Notes: generated by a model from the letters alone, not told the origin. Numbered from the stretch's first letter, positions 8,204-17,524 are shown. The stretch is DNA of 64,000 nt from an uncultured Gammaproteobacteria bacterium (GCA_913064945.1 CAJYAN010000006.1:124001-188000), one strand, 5' to 3'. Numbers and translations: made by a program.

Positions 8204-10504
8204 TTAATGACACTCCGACACTTTCGTCGGCGCTTGCCCGGGGAAAAATGGCATGCGTACCGCACGCTGACAAGCCTTGTCGACTAATAGACCATTCGTA
8301 TAATCGATATCGGCATATTCAAGACCCGGCTGGTCCGCCAGACTCAAATCCTGTGTGTCGATATTTTTAAACAGATTTGCCCACACCCGCATCGCGCCCT
8401 GTGAACCGGTCAGACCGGTAGGCCGATTTTGATCATCTCCCATCCAGACCACGGCAAGATGACTACCACTAAAGCCCGCAAACCAGCTATCGCGTAAATC
8501 ATTGGTCGTACCGGTCTTACCTGCCACAATGGTGTTCTTCTGCATCCAGCCTGCCAACTGGTGTGCCGTACCATTCGTCACAACACGGCGTAGCATCATA
8601 TTTAACTGGTGAATGTAGGTGCCATTCACAACCTGCTTTACCTGTAGCGGAAAACGTTGCAGGGGTTTGCCGTCAGCCGTCATTACCGATTGAATGGAGC
8701 GTAATGGTGAATGAAATCCACCTGTGGCATAGGTGTGATACATTTGCATAACATCGAGTGGCGACATGCCAACCGCCCCCAACAACATGGAAGGATAAGA
8801 AGGTATCTCACGTTCGACACCTAAGCGTTGCAGTGTTTTTTGTATTGATTCAAATCCTACCTGCAGGCCAAGATGCACTGTTGCCAGATTGTATGAATGG
8901 GTAAGCGCTTCAAATAAAGGTACCTTGCCGTGCGAGATATGATCGTAGTTGTCTGGTATCCAGGTCTTTTTATCCTGGCCCATCAGACGAATCGTCTCAT
9001 CATCCAGCATAGTGGCTGGAGAATATTCATGTCGCCGCAATAGCGCCGTTAAATAAATCGCCGGTTTAATCAGAGAACCAACAGGTCTGACGGCATCCAG
9101 AGCGCGATTAAAGCCAGCCGCGTGTGGTTTCCGATCACCGACCATGGCATAAATTTCACCATCGGTCGTACTGCTCACTAGCACCGCCCCCTGCAAAGCC
9201 GCTGATTTTTTTGCAATCGAATCAAGTTGCGTTGCTGTATTTTGCAGTGCCTTCTCAGCTTGATCCTGTATCCAGGGGTCCAGGGTCGTAAAAATCCTCA
9301 ATCCTTCTGACTGTAAATCTTTCTCATCATATTCAGTGCGTAACTGACGGCGAACCAGTTCAATAAAGGCCGGATAGTAATTGGCACCACGATGATTATT
9401 GCTCTGTATACCCAAGCCTTTCTGGCTCGCCAGACGTGCTTGCCAGGGTTGAATAATTTTTTTATCTGCTAGTTCTTCGAGTATCAGGTTGCGTCTTGCT
9501 AGCAGTCGTTTAGGCGCTTTTTGTGGATGGTAATAGTTTGGCCCACGTATTAAGGCAACCAGTGTCGCAATTTCAGAGAGATTGAGTTTTTCGACGTTTT
9601 TGTCAAAATAAAACTGACTGGCCAGACCAAAACCATGTATCGCCCGGCCACCGTCCTGTCCGAGATAAATTTCATTGAGGTAGGCTTCAAGGATTTCATT
9701 TTTCTGATAATGAATCTCCAGCAATACGGACATAATGGCTTCATTAAGCTTGCGCCATAGCGTTCGCTCATTGCTTAAAAAAAAGTTTTTCACCAATTGC
9801 TGTGTCAGAGTGCTGCCGCCCTGAATGGTTCTACCGGCACGCAGATTGGCCCACAATGCGCGGCCAACTGCCCTTGGATCAATGCCGTGGTGTTCATAAA
9901 AACGTCGATCCTCAACCAGGATAAGTGTCTTCAGCAAGTTCATCGGTGCCTGGGAAAGCTTGATCAGTATGCGGTCCTCTTTATGTGACGGGTAGATACC
10001 GCCGATATGCATGGGTTCCAGACGCAGTAAATCAATAGCGGTATGACTGGCCTGGTCGGTCAAAGAGACAACGCCCTGCTTATCGAGGATTACCTCGATG
10101 AGACGTTTTGGCTCTACCCCATCCCAAAATTGAAATCCACGACTATAAATAACAAAGTGTCCCCCATCACGGCTATAACTACCGGCTTCCTTCGGGCGGT
10201 ATTCAATTCGATATCCCATCAAGTCCAGATAACGTTCGAGCTGCGAAATCGACAGGACCTTACCCTGATACAACTCCAGTGGCCGGGCATAGACACGTGC
10301 GGGAATCGCCCAACGCTTTCCTTCAAACTGGCTCCGTACCTGATGGTCAAGGTAAACAACATACAATGTAAAAATACCCAGGCTGAATAAAAACGACCAC
10401 AGCAGACGTTGACGCCAGCGGAAGAGGAACGTGGGCACCCTGGGGGACGTTTTTCGAGAGCGTTTGGAAGGGACGCGTGCGGCGCGTTTTTTTCGCGGTG
10501 GCAT
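8204..10504 (-). CDS. mrcB: Penicillin-binding protein 1B, bifunctional glycosyltransferase/transpeptidase
   Basis: Class A PBP of about 766 aa that polymerises and cross-links peptidoglycan in the periplasm. The order is a basic cytoplasmic tail, one membrane helix (LLWSFLFSLGIFTLYVVYL), a UB2H-like region, the GT51 domain (LVEDRRFYEHHGIDP, GGSTLTQQLVKNFFL), and the transpeptidase with catalytic SxxK in PVGSLIKPAIYL, SYN, and KTGTTNDLRDSWFAG. I chose the ATG at 10504; a TTG at 10513 is also in frame. A TPR lipoprotein gene follows immediately. Confidence 0.95.
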   Translation of the reverse strand: MPPRKKRAARVPSKRSRKTSPRVPTFLFRWRQRLLWSFLFSLGIFTLYVVYLDHQVRSQFEGKRWAIPARVYARPLELYQGKVLSISQLERYLDLMGYRIEYRPKEAGSYSRDGGHFVIYSRGFQFWDGVEPKRLIEVILDKQGVVSLTDQASHTAIDLLRLEPMHIGGIYPSHKEDRILIKLSQAPMNLLKTLILVEDRRFYEHHGIDPRAVGRALWANLRAGRTIQGGSTLTQQLVKNFFLSNERTLWRKLNEAIMSVLLEIHYQKNEILEAYLNEIYLGQDGGRAIHGFGLASQFYFDKNVEKLNLSEIATLVALIRGPNYYHPQKAPKRLLARRNLILEELADKKIIQPWQARLASQKGLGIQSNNHRGANYYPAFIELVRRQLRTEYDEKDLQSEGLRIFTTLDPWIQDQAEKALQNTATQLDSIAKKSAALQGAVLVSSTTDGEIYAMVGDRKPHAAGFNRALDAVRPVGSLIKPAIYLTALLRRHEYSPATMLDDETIRLMGQDKKTWIPDNYDHISHGKVPLFEALTHSYNLATVHLGLQVGFESIQKTLQRLGVEREIPSYPSMLLGAVGMSPLDVMQMYHTYATGGFHSPLRSIQSVMTADGKPLQRFPLQVKQVVNGTYIHQLNMMLRRVVTNGTAHQLAGWMQKNTIVAGKTGTTNDLRDSWFAGFSGSHLAVVWMGDDQNRPTGLTGSQGAMRVWANLFKNIDTQDLSLADQPGLEYADIDYTNGLLVDKACQRAVRMPFFPGQAPTKVSECH

Positions 10505-10610
10505 GAATATCAATGTCTCGGGCGGTATCGGTTAGCAGGAATCACGGCATCAGTCATAAAGACCCGGATTCTACAGGAAATTGCCGCCGAGACCGTATTC
10601 TATCGCCTAC

Positions 10611-11042
10611 CTAGATCACAAAATCGACCAGCGAAGTTTCTGTGTCAGGCTTTTCCGCCTGATGATAGGCCGCGAGGCGATAATCCGTACTGGCCGGTTG
10701 CGGAGGATCGGCCTGCCGTTCCTGGTCAAAATATGTCCGCTGCAAGCGGTACCGCTGGTTAGCCGCTTCTGCCGGTACCATCGGTTGCTCACCGGCCTGA
10801 TAAGCCACCTGTCGCGCCGCCCCCATCAGGCGCAGCCACTTTTCCTGTGCCGACGGTGGATCCGCGTGTTGTAAGACCAGTCCCTGTCGCTGTGGTGCCT
10901 CCCGTTCACTGGCCTCCCGATTGGCTGGCCGCGTTTGCAGGTTGAATAGCGAACCAGGATTCCGCTCACGCCGTGGTTGCCCATCCGCCGTGATACGCAT
11001 GGGTCGTGGATAACTTGTTGATGGGACGGGAGAAAATTCCAT
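10611..11042 (-). CDS. Hypothetical protein, proline- and glutamine-rich, short C-terminal motif
   Basis: A 143 aa protein without recognisable domain. It is rich in Gln, Pro, Arg and Ala and probably largely disordered, with one helical part (AQEKWLRLMGAARQVAYQAGEQ) and a terminal LVDFVI. Codon use (frequent CAG, CGG, GCG) looks like that of neighbouring true genes, which is why I accept it. Only a poor ribosome binding site lies before the ATG (AAGG one base upstream), so the start is uncertain. It is divergent from the NlpC/P60 gene and upstream of mrcB on the same strand. Confidence 0.6.
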   Translation of the reverse strand: MEFSPVPSTSYPRPMRITADGQPRRERNPGSLFNLQTRPANREASEREAPQRQGLVLQHADPPSAQEKWLRLMGAARQVAYQAGEQPMVPAEAANQRYRLQRTYFDQERQADPPQPASTDYRLAAYHQAEKPDTETSLVDFVI

Positions 11043-11161
11043 ACCTTCATTTTAGAGCAACAACTGTCGATAATATAGCCATATTGCTTGTATAAAGGAA
11101 TTATAATGTTCTATAGTTATTAAAATACTTTATAAATAAATATTATCTATATGTTTTTATT
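11043..11161. promoter_or_regulatory. AT-rich divergent intergenic region
   Basis: This 119-base spacer separates the divergent hypothetical gene and NlpC/P60 lipoprotein gene. Its right half is strikingly AT-rich, with TATAAAG near 11090 and TATAAT near 11101 as possible -10 elements on the + strand. No convincing -35 box is paired with either. It probably carries promoters for both directions. Confidence 0.35.
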
Positions 11162-11632
11162 ATGAATTTTAGATTTACACAACTCAGTCTAATAACACTC
11201 GTTCTGGCCCTGTATGGGTGTCAGGCCAACCCGGTACGTCCTGTGCCCCCGTCAGCATTTGCCACGAAGATCGTGCAAGGGGCACGCGCCCAGATAGGTC
11301 GACCCTATCATTATGGCGGGGAGAGCCCACGAGCCGGGTTTGATTGCAGTGGCCTGGTGTTCTACAGCCTGGCAAGAACAGGGCATCGCGTACCACGCAC
11401 CACCGGAGGACAATATCGGGCGAGCACGCCTATTGCGCGTAAAAATCTTCGTCCCGGAGACCTGGTCTTTTTCAGATTTCGGCGTAGCCGCGCCGTCAGC
11501 CACGTAGGTATCTATCTTGGCAAAGGGCGTTTTATACATGCCCCGGCCACTGACAGGCATGTCACGATAGCCAATTTAAACAGTCCATTCTGGACACGGC
11601 ACTTTGTCCGTGGCGGACGGTTTCGACGCTGA
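11162..11632 (+). CDS. NlpC/P60 family lipoprotein peptidase
   Basis: A 156 aa precursor with signal peptide ending in ALYGC, so Cys20 is the likely lipidation site. The rest is one NlpC/P60 (C40) domain: catalytic Cys62 in GFDCSGLV, a second active residue in SHVGIYLG, and a third His in RFIHAPAT. The family cleaves D-Glu-meso-DAP bonds in peptidoglycan peptides (E. coli Spr/MepS, NlpC). It is a stand-alone gene about 95 bases upstream of the kinase operon and may be separate from it. Confidence 0.93.
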   Translation: MNFRFTQLSLITLVLALYGCQANPVRPVPPSAFATKIVQGARAQIGRPYHYGGESPRAGFDCSGLVFYSLARTGHRVPRTTGGQYRASTPIARKNLRPGDLVFFRFRRSRAVSHVGIYLGKGRFIHAPATDRHVTIANLNSPFWTRHFVRGGRFRR

Positions 11633-11682
11633 CTCCATAATTTAGATTAATTCTAAAACTCGCGGTAAGTCACTAACAAGGG

Positions 11683-11688
11683 TATAAT
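11683..11688 (+). promoter_or_regulatory. Candidate -10 element upstream of the kinase/PilT-like run
   Basis: A perfect TATAAT lies 38 bases before the ATG at 11727, a normal position for a -10 box. No TTGACA-like hexamer is found 16-18 bases upstream, so the promoter would be weak or activator-dependent. It is the only promoter-like element I see before the five-gene run 11727-17524. Confidence 0.35.
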
Positions 11689-11726
11689 TTCACTCTGCGC
11701 AAAAAGGATATGGTAGGGAAACGCAT

Positions 11727-12200
11727 ATGACGGACGGTTCATTAAAAATCAATAAAACACCGCATCAGGTCCGCCTTTGGGTCCATCCCGAGGGATTAGT
11801 AACAGGCTCTCTTTTTCTACGCCACGAGCAAACAGGTCTACCACCAACTGAGTCGGCTTACGAGGTCATTAATCAGGCCGATCCCTTCGTCGTACTCAAA
11901 CGAGAGCAAACGGACGACGTCCGCTTTTATAATCGAAACTCGATAATCCGGGTCGAATATGCGGCAGAGAGTTTTCACATCGAAGACAAGGCGACAACGC
12001 TACACTGTCGTTTGATGATGATGGATGGTTCGATCCTGGAAGGGGCAATATCTGAAATCCTGCCTGCGGATCAATCGCGTCTGTATGACTACCTCAACAA
12101 AAACAATGTACGTTTTATTCGGCTCCACCTGAATGAAAAAGAAATCTGTCTGGTCAATAAATCCTACATCATCCAGGTATCACCACTGGCTAATGACTAA
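11727..12200 (+). CDS. Conserved hypothetical protein, first gene of kinase/PilT-like run
   Basis: A 157 aa soluble protein with no signal peptide. Two similar beta-rich halves are visible: one around VRLWVHPEGLVTGSLFL through DPFVVLKRE, and one around LHCRLMMMDGSILEGAISEILP through VRFIRLHLNEKEICLVNKSYIIQV. The pattern of a short strand pair, a loop, then FV/FI plus VNKSxII resembles the small DUF6812-type domain, function unknown. It lies 36 bases before the HEAT/kinase gene and is presumably part of that operon. It could be an adaptor or ligand-binding partner, which is inference. Confidence 0.75.
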   Translation: MTDGSLKINKTPHQVRLWVHPEGLVTGSLFLRHEQTGLPPTESAYEVINQADPFVVLKREQTDDVRFYNRNSIIRVEYAAESFHIEDKATTLHCRLMMMDGSILEGAISEILPADQSRLYDYLNKNNVRFIRLHLNEKEICLVNKSYIIQVSPLAND

Positions 12201-12236
12201 CTTGAGTAAAAATCAACAGATAATGAAAAGGTTGTC

Positions 12237-14630
12237 ATGAGTCTGCTCAAAGGTTTTAAGGCCAACAAAGCGATAAATGTCCTGCTGGAATCCAGTTCCG
12301 TGCATACGCCGGAATGTCGGGATGCTGTCAGTACTATAAAAAAAATTGGCCCCTCCGCCATAAACAAACTCATCGATAACCTTGCCGAAGCGCCCAGGGG
12401 ATCGGCAGTAGAAGAACTGCTCGTCGATTTACTCAATGACAAAACGCTAAGCATTTACATAGACGGGCTCACTGACCCTGATAAAAATGTCGTCGCCGGG
12501 ATAATGCGTATTCTGGCCACCGCTAATGGTTATGACGCCAACCGACTTTATGAATTGTTCGACGACCCTGAAATCCCAAAGAATGTTCTCGTACAGATAC
12601 TGCTGAGTAAGAAAAAATCACTAAAGGCCAATACTTTACTTGGCATGCTGGAAAAGGTATCGAAAAATGTCCGCCAGCTACTCTTTCGTGTCCTTGAAGA
12701 AATTGCCACCGAGGACTCACTACCACATTTGCTCAAATATATTAATAATGATGATCCCTCCGTACGGCTACATATTATTCGCACCATGGGACGCTTTTCC
12801 CACCCCAGGGCCGGCGAAGCATTGGTCAGCGCATTAAAAGATTCACATAAATTAATTCGTCAATCAGCCCTCGAAGGGCTAACGCATAGCAAGGCAGAAG
12901 TTTCACCTCGACATATTACAGCACTGCTACGCGATCCCGATCTTACTGTACAGTCCAAGGCCATTGAGGCACTTATCCAGCGCCGTCACCCTGAAACGAT
13001 CAAGTACCTTATCGATATTCTACAGGATGAGTCTGAATATGTGCGTCGTGCCGCTGTTGAAGTACTAAATGAAGTCGGCGACACCGGTGCCATTAAAGAC
13101 CTCTTGACCGCCATGAAAGATAAGGACTGGTGGGTCAAGGTCCGTGCCGCCGATGCACTCGGTTCCATTGGCGGACCAAAAGTGGTAGAGGCAGTTCTCT
13201 CCTTAATCAAAGATAAGGACGAATTTCTACGCCGTTCTGCCATCGAAATACTCAATGCCATTAAAGACGAACGCGCCTATGATTACCTGGTCGAGGCCTT
13301 AAGTGATTCTGACTGGTGGGTTCGTGAACGCGCCGCTGATGCCCTCGCAAGCCTCGGTGATAAGCGTGCCATAGGACCACTCATCGAACTCATTAAATCC
13401 CATCCGGAATCATGCAGCGTCGCCGTTCAGGCCGTTATACAGCTGGATGATAAAAATGCGATACGTCCCTTACTCGATCAACTACAGAGTGCTGACCCCT
13501 CTGCACAAAAAGATATTCTCAATGCCCTTGGCTCTCTGGCGGATGACAGTCATCAAAGTTCAATAGAAGGTGCAGTAACACAGTTAATACAAACAACTAA
13601 AAATGAAGATGTGCGAGAAGCGGCTGAGGCAACCATGCAGACAATGATTGCCAATATCCATCCGAGTCAGCAATCACAACATAATGAGCAGCCTTCTATC
13701 AGCGAAAGCAATGATGAAATGATGCTCGACCTTTCTGGAAATGTTAAATCCAATACAACCCAGCACGAAGTCACCTTAATTGACCCTGAAGCACTGACAG
13801 CAGGAGAAATACTTGCCGGGCGATATCGTATTATAAAGAAAGTTGGCAAGGGTGCCTTCGGAGTTGTGCTGCTTGTAGAAGATCAGATGGTTAATGAAGA
13901 AATTATTCTTAAATTTCTTAACCCTCATATGGCCTCAGATGAAAGTGTTATTAAGCGGTTTATACACGAACTTCGTTATGCACGTCGGATTACTCATGAA
14001 AATGTGATTCGTATTTATGACTTTATTACCTTTGGACGTTCAAGTGCAATATCCATGGAATACTTTAAGAGTCATTCCCTGTCCTATGAGATGCACAGCA
14101 ATAAGTCCTGGAATTTAAAACGTGCAATAAAAATTTTTATTGAAATTTGTAAGGGATTACGTGTCGCCCATTCTGTTGATGTTGTCCATCGTGATATTAA
14201 GCCAGCAAATATCCTCATTGGCCCCAATGATGTTGTCAAGGTGGTTGATTTTGGACTTGCCGCCGCAGCCTCACAAACCGACTCCCGCATTACGAAGAGT
14301 GGTTTGCTTGTAGGTACCCCTACCTATATGGCCCCTGAGCAAATACGCGCCAAAAAGATCGATAGCCGTACAGACATCTACAGTATGGGCGTAATGATGT
14401 ATGAATTATTTACTGACAGTCCGCCCTATAAAGGCGAAGATCATATGGCCACTCTGTTCCAGCATATTGAAGGTAAAGCAATCCCAGCCAATGAGAAAAA
14501 TCCCAAAATCACTGCGGCACTCAATATTATTATAATGAAGGCGATGGCCAAAAAACCGGAAGACCGTTATCAAAAAGTCGAAGACCTTGAAAAGGACTTA
14601 CAGGCACTATTTGACAGTGGAGGTGATTAA
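12237..14630 (+). CDS. HEAT-repeat protein fused to Hanks-type Ser/Thr protein kinase
   Basis: A 797 aa soluble protein. Residues about 1-450 are a run of HEAT/PBS-lyase-like repeats, seen in VRRAAVEVLNEVGDTGAI and in WWVKVRAADALGSIGG and its near copy WWVRERAADALASLGD. After a polar linker the kinase begins near residue 523: glycine loop GKGAFGVV, Lys559 in ILKFL, HRDIKPANIL (His651), DFGL (Asp671) and the APEQ motif near 699, so all catalytic residues are present. There is no transmembrane segment, unlike most bacterial PASTA kinases. AAAGG precedes the ATG by five bases. The repeats are probably the substrate or partner surface; the next genes encode PilU/PilT-like ATPases and an FHA protein that would read phosphothreonine. 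Confidence 0.92.
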   Translation: MSLLKGFKANKAINVLLESSSVHTPECRDAVSTIKKIGPSAINKLIDNLAEAPRGSAVEELLVDLLNDKTLSIYIDGLTDPDKNVVAGIMRILATANGYDANRLYELFDDPEIPKNVLVQILLSKKKSLKANTLLGMLEKVSKNVRQLLFRVLEEIATEDSLPHLLKYINNDDPSVRLHIIRTMGRFSHPRAGEALVSALKDSHKLIRQSALEGLTHSKAEVSPRHITALLRDPDLTVQSKAIEALIQRRHPETIKYLIDILQDESEYVRRAAVEVLNEVGDTGAIKDLLTAMKDKDWWVKVRAADALGSIGGPKVVEAVLSLIKDKDEFLRRSAIEILNAIKDERAYDYLVEALSDSDWWVRERAADALASLGDKRAIGPLIELIKSHPESCSVAVQAVIQLDDKNAIRPLLDQLQSADPSAQKDILNALGSLADDSHQSSIEGAVTQLIQTTKNEDVREAAEATMQTMIANIHPSQQSQHNEQPSISESNDEMMLDLSGNVKSNTTQHEVTLIDPEALTAGEILAGRYRIIKKVGKGAFGVVLLVEDQMVNEEIILKFLNPHMASDESVIKRFIHELRYARRITHENVIRIYDFITFGRSSAISMEYFKSHSLSYEMHSNKSWNLKRAIKIFIEICKGLRVAHSVDVVHRDIKPANILIGPNDVVKVVDFGLAAAASQTDSRITKSGLLVGTPTYMAPEQIRAKKIDSRTDIYSMGVMMYELFTDSPPYKGEDHMATLFQHIEGKAIPANEKNPKITAALNIIIMKAMAKKPEDRYQKVEDLEKDLQALFDSGGD

Positions 14631-15728
14631 GTGTCTGCTCGTATAAATGCATTTTTAAAACTTGCACGTGAGCAGGGTGCATCTGATATTCACCTGTCAG
14701 TCGGTATGCCCCCGCAAATTCGTATGCATGGCGAGCTAACCACTATCAAATACCGTGAGCTCAATAAAACTGAGTTGGAAGACTTACTAAAAGAGATCCT
14801 CTCTGCAGAGGAACTAAATAAGTTCAACAATGGAGAAGATCTAGATATTTCATATGATGACGTGGAAGTCGGACGCTTCCGTGTCAATTTATTTCGCAAG
14901 CTGACGGGGCCCGGTGCTGCCTTTCGCGCAATCGCACCTAGAATACCCTCATTAAAAGATTTATTACTGCCACCCGTTGTGGAAAAGTTACTCTCCTATC
15001 ACCAGGGGCTGATACTTGTTACCGGAGCAACCGGCACAGGCAAGACAACAACACTTGCAGCGATGATTGATTATATCAATAGTCAACGAAAACTTAATAT
15101 TATTACACTCGAAGACCCGATAGAGTTTATTCACAAAAGCAAAGAATCGCTTATTATTCAACGCGGTGTCGGTACACATGTCCGTAGTTTTGCCGAGGGC
15201 TTACGAGCTGCACTACGTGAGGACCCTGATGTCATTCTGGTTGGCGAATTACGTGACCCTGAGACTATTTCGATGGCGATGACAGCCGCTGAGACAGGTC
15301 ACCTTGTCCTCGGTACACTACATACGAGTTCAGCAGTAAAAACACTAGATAGGATCATTGATGCAATGCCAACAGTGCAGAAGCCATTGGCCTCGATGTT
15401 TCTCGCCCAGCATTTGAAAGGTGTCATAAGCCAGAAGCTGGTCCGCTCAGTCGATGGTCGTTCTCGTCGAGCCATGGTTGAGGTCATGCTCAATACCTCC
15501 AGCATTGCAAACCTAATCCTCAATAAAAAAATATTTCAAATTCCCTCCGTATTACAAACCAGCCGGGATATAGGGATGCAGCTAATGGACCAGGCACTCC
15601 TGTCCGCTATTGAACAAAAGTTGATTGACCCTGATGATGCTTACATTCACGCTACGGAGAAGAAGCTCTTCCAGCGTTTTGTTACCAACCCTGATCTTCT
15701 TCCACAAATTAATCTGGCTGTGAGTTAG
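14631..15728 (+). CDS. PilU-like twitching motility ATPase paralogue
   Basis: Type II/IV secretion superfamily ATPase of 365 aa. Start is GTG, directly after the kinase stop, with GGAGG inside the end of the kinase gene. It shows the Walker A loop GATGTGKTT (residues 132-140), Asp box (TLEDPIEF), Walker B-type LREDPDVILVGELRDPET and the His box TLHTSSA. The C-terminus (DIGMQLMDQALL) resembles PilU (GMQTFDQAL), the accessory retraction ATPase, rather than PilT. No pilus structural genes are nearby, so a dedicated pilus or another filament/envelope machine is possible. Confidence 0.9.
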   Translation: MSARINAFLKLAREQGASDIHLSVGMPPQIRMHGELTTIKYRELNKTELEDLLKEILSAEELNKFNNGEDLDISYDDVEVGRFRVNLFRKLTGPGAAFRAIAPRIPSLKDLLLPPVVEKLLSYHQGLILVTGATGTGKTTTLAAMIDYINSQRKLNIITLEDPIEFIHKSKESLIIQRGVGTHVRSFAEGLRAALREDPDVILVGELRDPETISMAMTAAETGHLVLGTLHTSSAVKTLDRIIDAMPTVQKPLASMFLAQHLKGVISQKLVRSVDGRSRRAMVEVMLNTSSIANLILNKKIFQIPSVLQTSRDIGMQLMDQALLSAIEQKLIDPDDAYIHATEKKLFQRFVTNPDLLPQINLAVS

Positions 15729-15736
15729 CGTTTGTT

Positions 15737-16816
15737 ATGGCAAGAATAGATGTTTTTCTCGATCTGGTCGTCAAACAGGGTGGTTCCGATCTACACCTGG
15801 TGGCCGGTAACCCTCCGCGCATCCGTCTGAATGGGGACAGCTATACTGTAAAATATCGCGAGTTAGGCACCAAAGAGACACAGGAGTTAATTGATGAAAT
15901 AACTCCTGGCCATGTTTTAGAATATTTTGAAGAAGCTGGCAATGCTGACTTTGCTTATGAACTGGAAGGAATCTCACGATTTCGCGTTAATATTTTTAAG
16001 CACCAGGGTGGCATGGGAGCTATATTAAGAGCAATCCCAACAGATATAAAATCTATGCAGCAACTTGGTCTGCCTCCCATTTTAAAAAATCTTTCCCGTC
16101 AGCGAAAAGGTCTAATCCTGATTACCGGTCCGACTGGTTCCGGTAAGTCTACGACCCTGGCGGCGGTAGTTGATTCAATAAACCAGGAGCGCAAGGGGCA
16201 CATTATTACGATTGAGGACCCCGTTGAGTTTATCCACAGGAATAAGAACTGTCTCGTAAGTCAGCGTGAAGTTGGCTATCACACAAAAACATTCTCCCAG
16301 GCATTACACTCTGCCATGCGCGAAGACCCGGATGTAATTCTTGTTGGTGAAATGCGTGACCTGGAAACAGTCCATCTTGCCCTGACAGCTGCAGAAATGG
16401 GCGTTCTTGTCATTGCGACTCTACACACAAATAGTGCGTCAGCCTCGGTCGATCGCATTATTAATGTCTTTCCGCCTGGGGAAGAGCCCTTTGTCCGTAC
16501 AATGTTATCGACATCCCTATGCGGTATTATTTCGCAACAGCTAATTAGGCGGGCAGACGGAAAGGGACGCATTGCGGCGTTAGAAATTATGGTGAACAGT
16601 TCCGCAGTATCAAATGCAATACGTGAAGGCAAAACAGATCAATTAGAAAATATAATTCAGGGAGGTGGCATGCAAGGCATGCAACTAATGGACACCGCTC
16701 TGCTTCGCCTGGTCGATGCAAAAATGATTTCTGGCGATCAAGCTTACTTACATTGCAAAAATAAGTCACAGTTTGCACATCTACGTGATGACCTTGAAAT
16801 ATCAGGTGAGGCATAA
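15737..16816 (+). CDS. PilT-like twitching motility ATPase paralogue
   Basis: 359 aa hexameric-type ATPase closely related to the preceding protein. Walker A is GPTGSGKST (131-139); TIEDPVEF, MREDPDVILVGEMRDLET and TLHTNSA follow. The C-terminal VSNAIREGKTDQL resembles the AIRNLIRE-type motif that is needed for PilT retraction, so this copy is the PilT-like partner of the PilU-like copy. The eight-base gap and parallel domain order suggest an ancient tandem duplication. Cytoplasmic; expected to act on an inner-membrane platform protein that is not encoded in this window. Confidence 0.9.
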   Translation: MARIDVFLDLVVKQGGSDLHLVAGNPPRIRLNGDSYTVKYRELGTKETQELIDEITPGHVLEYFEEAGNADFAYELEGISRFRVNIFKHQGGMGAILRAIPTDIKSMQQLGLPPILKNLSRQRKGLILITGPTGSGKSTTLAAVVDSINQERKGHIITIEDPVEFIHRNKNCLVSQREVGYHTKTFSQALHSAMREDPDVILVGEMRDLETVHLALTAAEMGVLVIATLHTNSASASVDRIINVFPPGEEPFVRTMLSTSLCGIISQQLIRRADGKGRIAALEIMVNSSAVSNAIREGKTDQLENIIQGGGMQGMQLMDTALLRLVDAKMISGDQAYLHCKNKSQFAHLRDDLEISGEA

Positions 16817-16855
16817 GTCAACGGATGATAAATATCATCAGCATAGAGGTATAAA

Positions 16856-17524
16856 ATGTCAAAGTTAATTTTAACATTGGATGGTACCGTAATACGGGAA
16901 TTTAAAATCGATAAAGATTCGATTAGTATTGGGCGTAAACATGGTAACGATGTACAGCTTAATGATTTAACTGTGAGTGGTCGCCATGCTCTCGTCAGTA
17001 CAATGGGGGAGAACACTTATATCGATGACCTCGGTAGCACCAATGGTACTTTGCTTAACGGTGCGCGAGTTTCAAAATCGATTCTTAAACATGGCGATAC
17101 AATTCAAACCGGTAATTATCAATTTACCTATTTCCGCGAAGATACCGAGGAGTTTGAACCGACGATGTTTCTGCGTGCAGAAATTGAAGACACTCAGGTT
17201 ATTAGCGGCGCATTTTCACCAGGCAACGATACCCGCGGACAGCCTCTCGCCGGGGTCAGGATCATTAATGGACCATTGGCAAAGAAGGTACTTGAATTGC
17301 GTAAGTCATTCAATACGCTTGGCTTCAATGGGGTCAAGCTTGCAGTGATTACTCGTAATAACGATGGATACACCATTGCCGCTCTAAAGACCAGCAAAAA
17401 TCGTCGTACCAATGACTCTCCTTCCGTTAATGGCAAGCCCATCGCAACCGAACCTAGCAGGTTGAACGATCATGATATGCTTGAATTGGCTGGTACTCAG
17501 ATGGAGTTCTTTTATTTTAAATAA
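16856..17524 (+). CDS. FHA-domain protein with a second, degenerate FHA-like half
   Basis: A 222 aa soluble protein. Residues about 20-90 form a clear forkhead-associated domain that binds phosphothreonine: SIGRKHGNDVQL, VSGRHALV, STNGTLLNG. The second half (LGFNGVKLAVITRNNDGYTI to SVNGKPI and LNDHDMLELAG) has a similar strand pattern but lacks the conserved Arg and Ser-x-x-His residues, so it is probably a non-binding repeat. AGAGGT precedes the ATG. It ends the kinase operon and its 3' end overlaps the convergent RND gene by eight bases. Confidence 0.9.
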   Translation: MSKLILTLDGTVIREFKIDKDSISIGRKHGNDVQLNDLTVSGRHALVSTMGENTYIDDLGSTNGTLLNGARVSKSILKHGDTIQTGNYQFTYFREDTEEFEPTMFLRAEIEDTQVISGAFSPGNDTRGQPLAGVRIINGPLAKKVLELRKSFNTLGFNGVKLAVITRNNDGYTIAALKTSKNRRTNDSPSVNGKPIATEPSRLNDHDMLELAGTQMEFFYFK

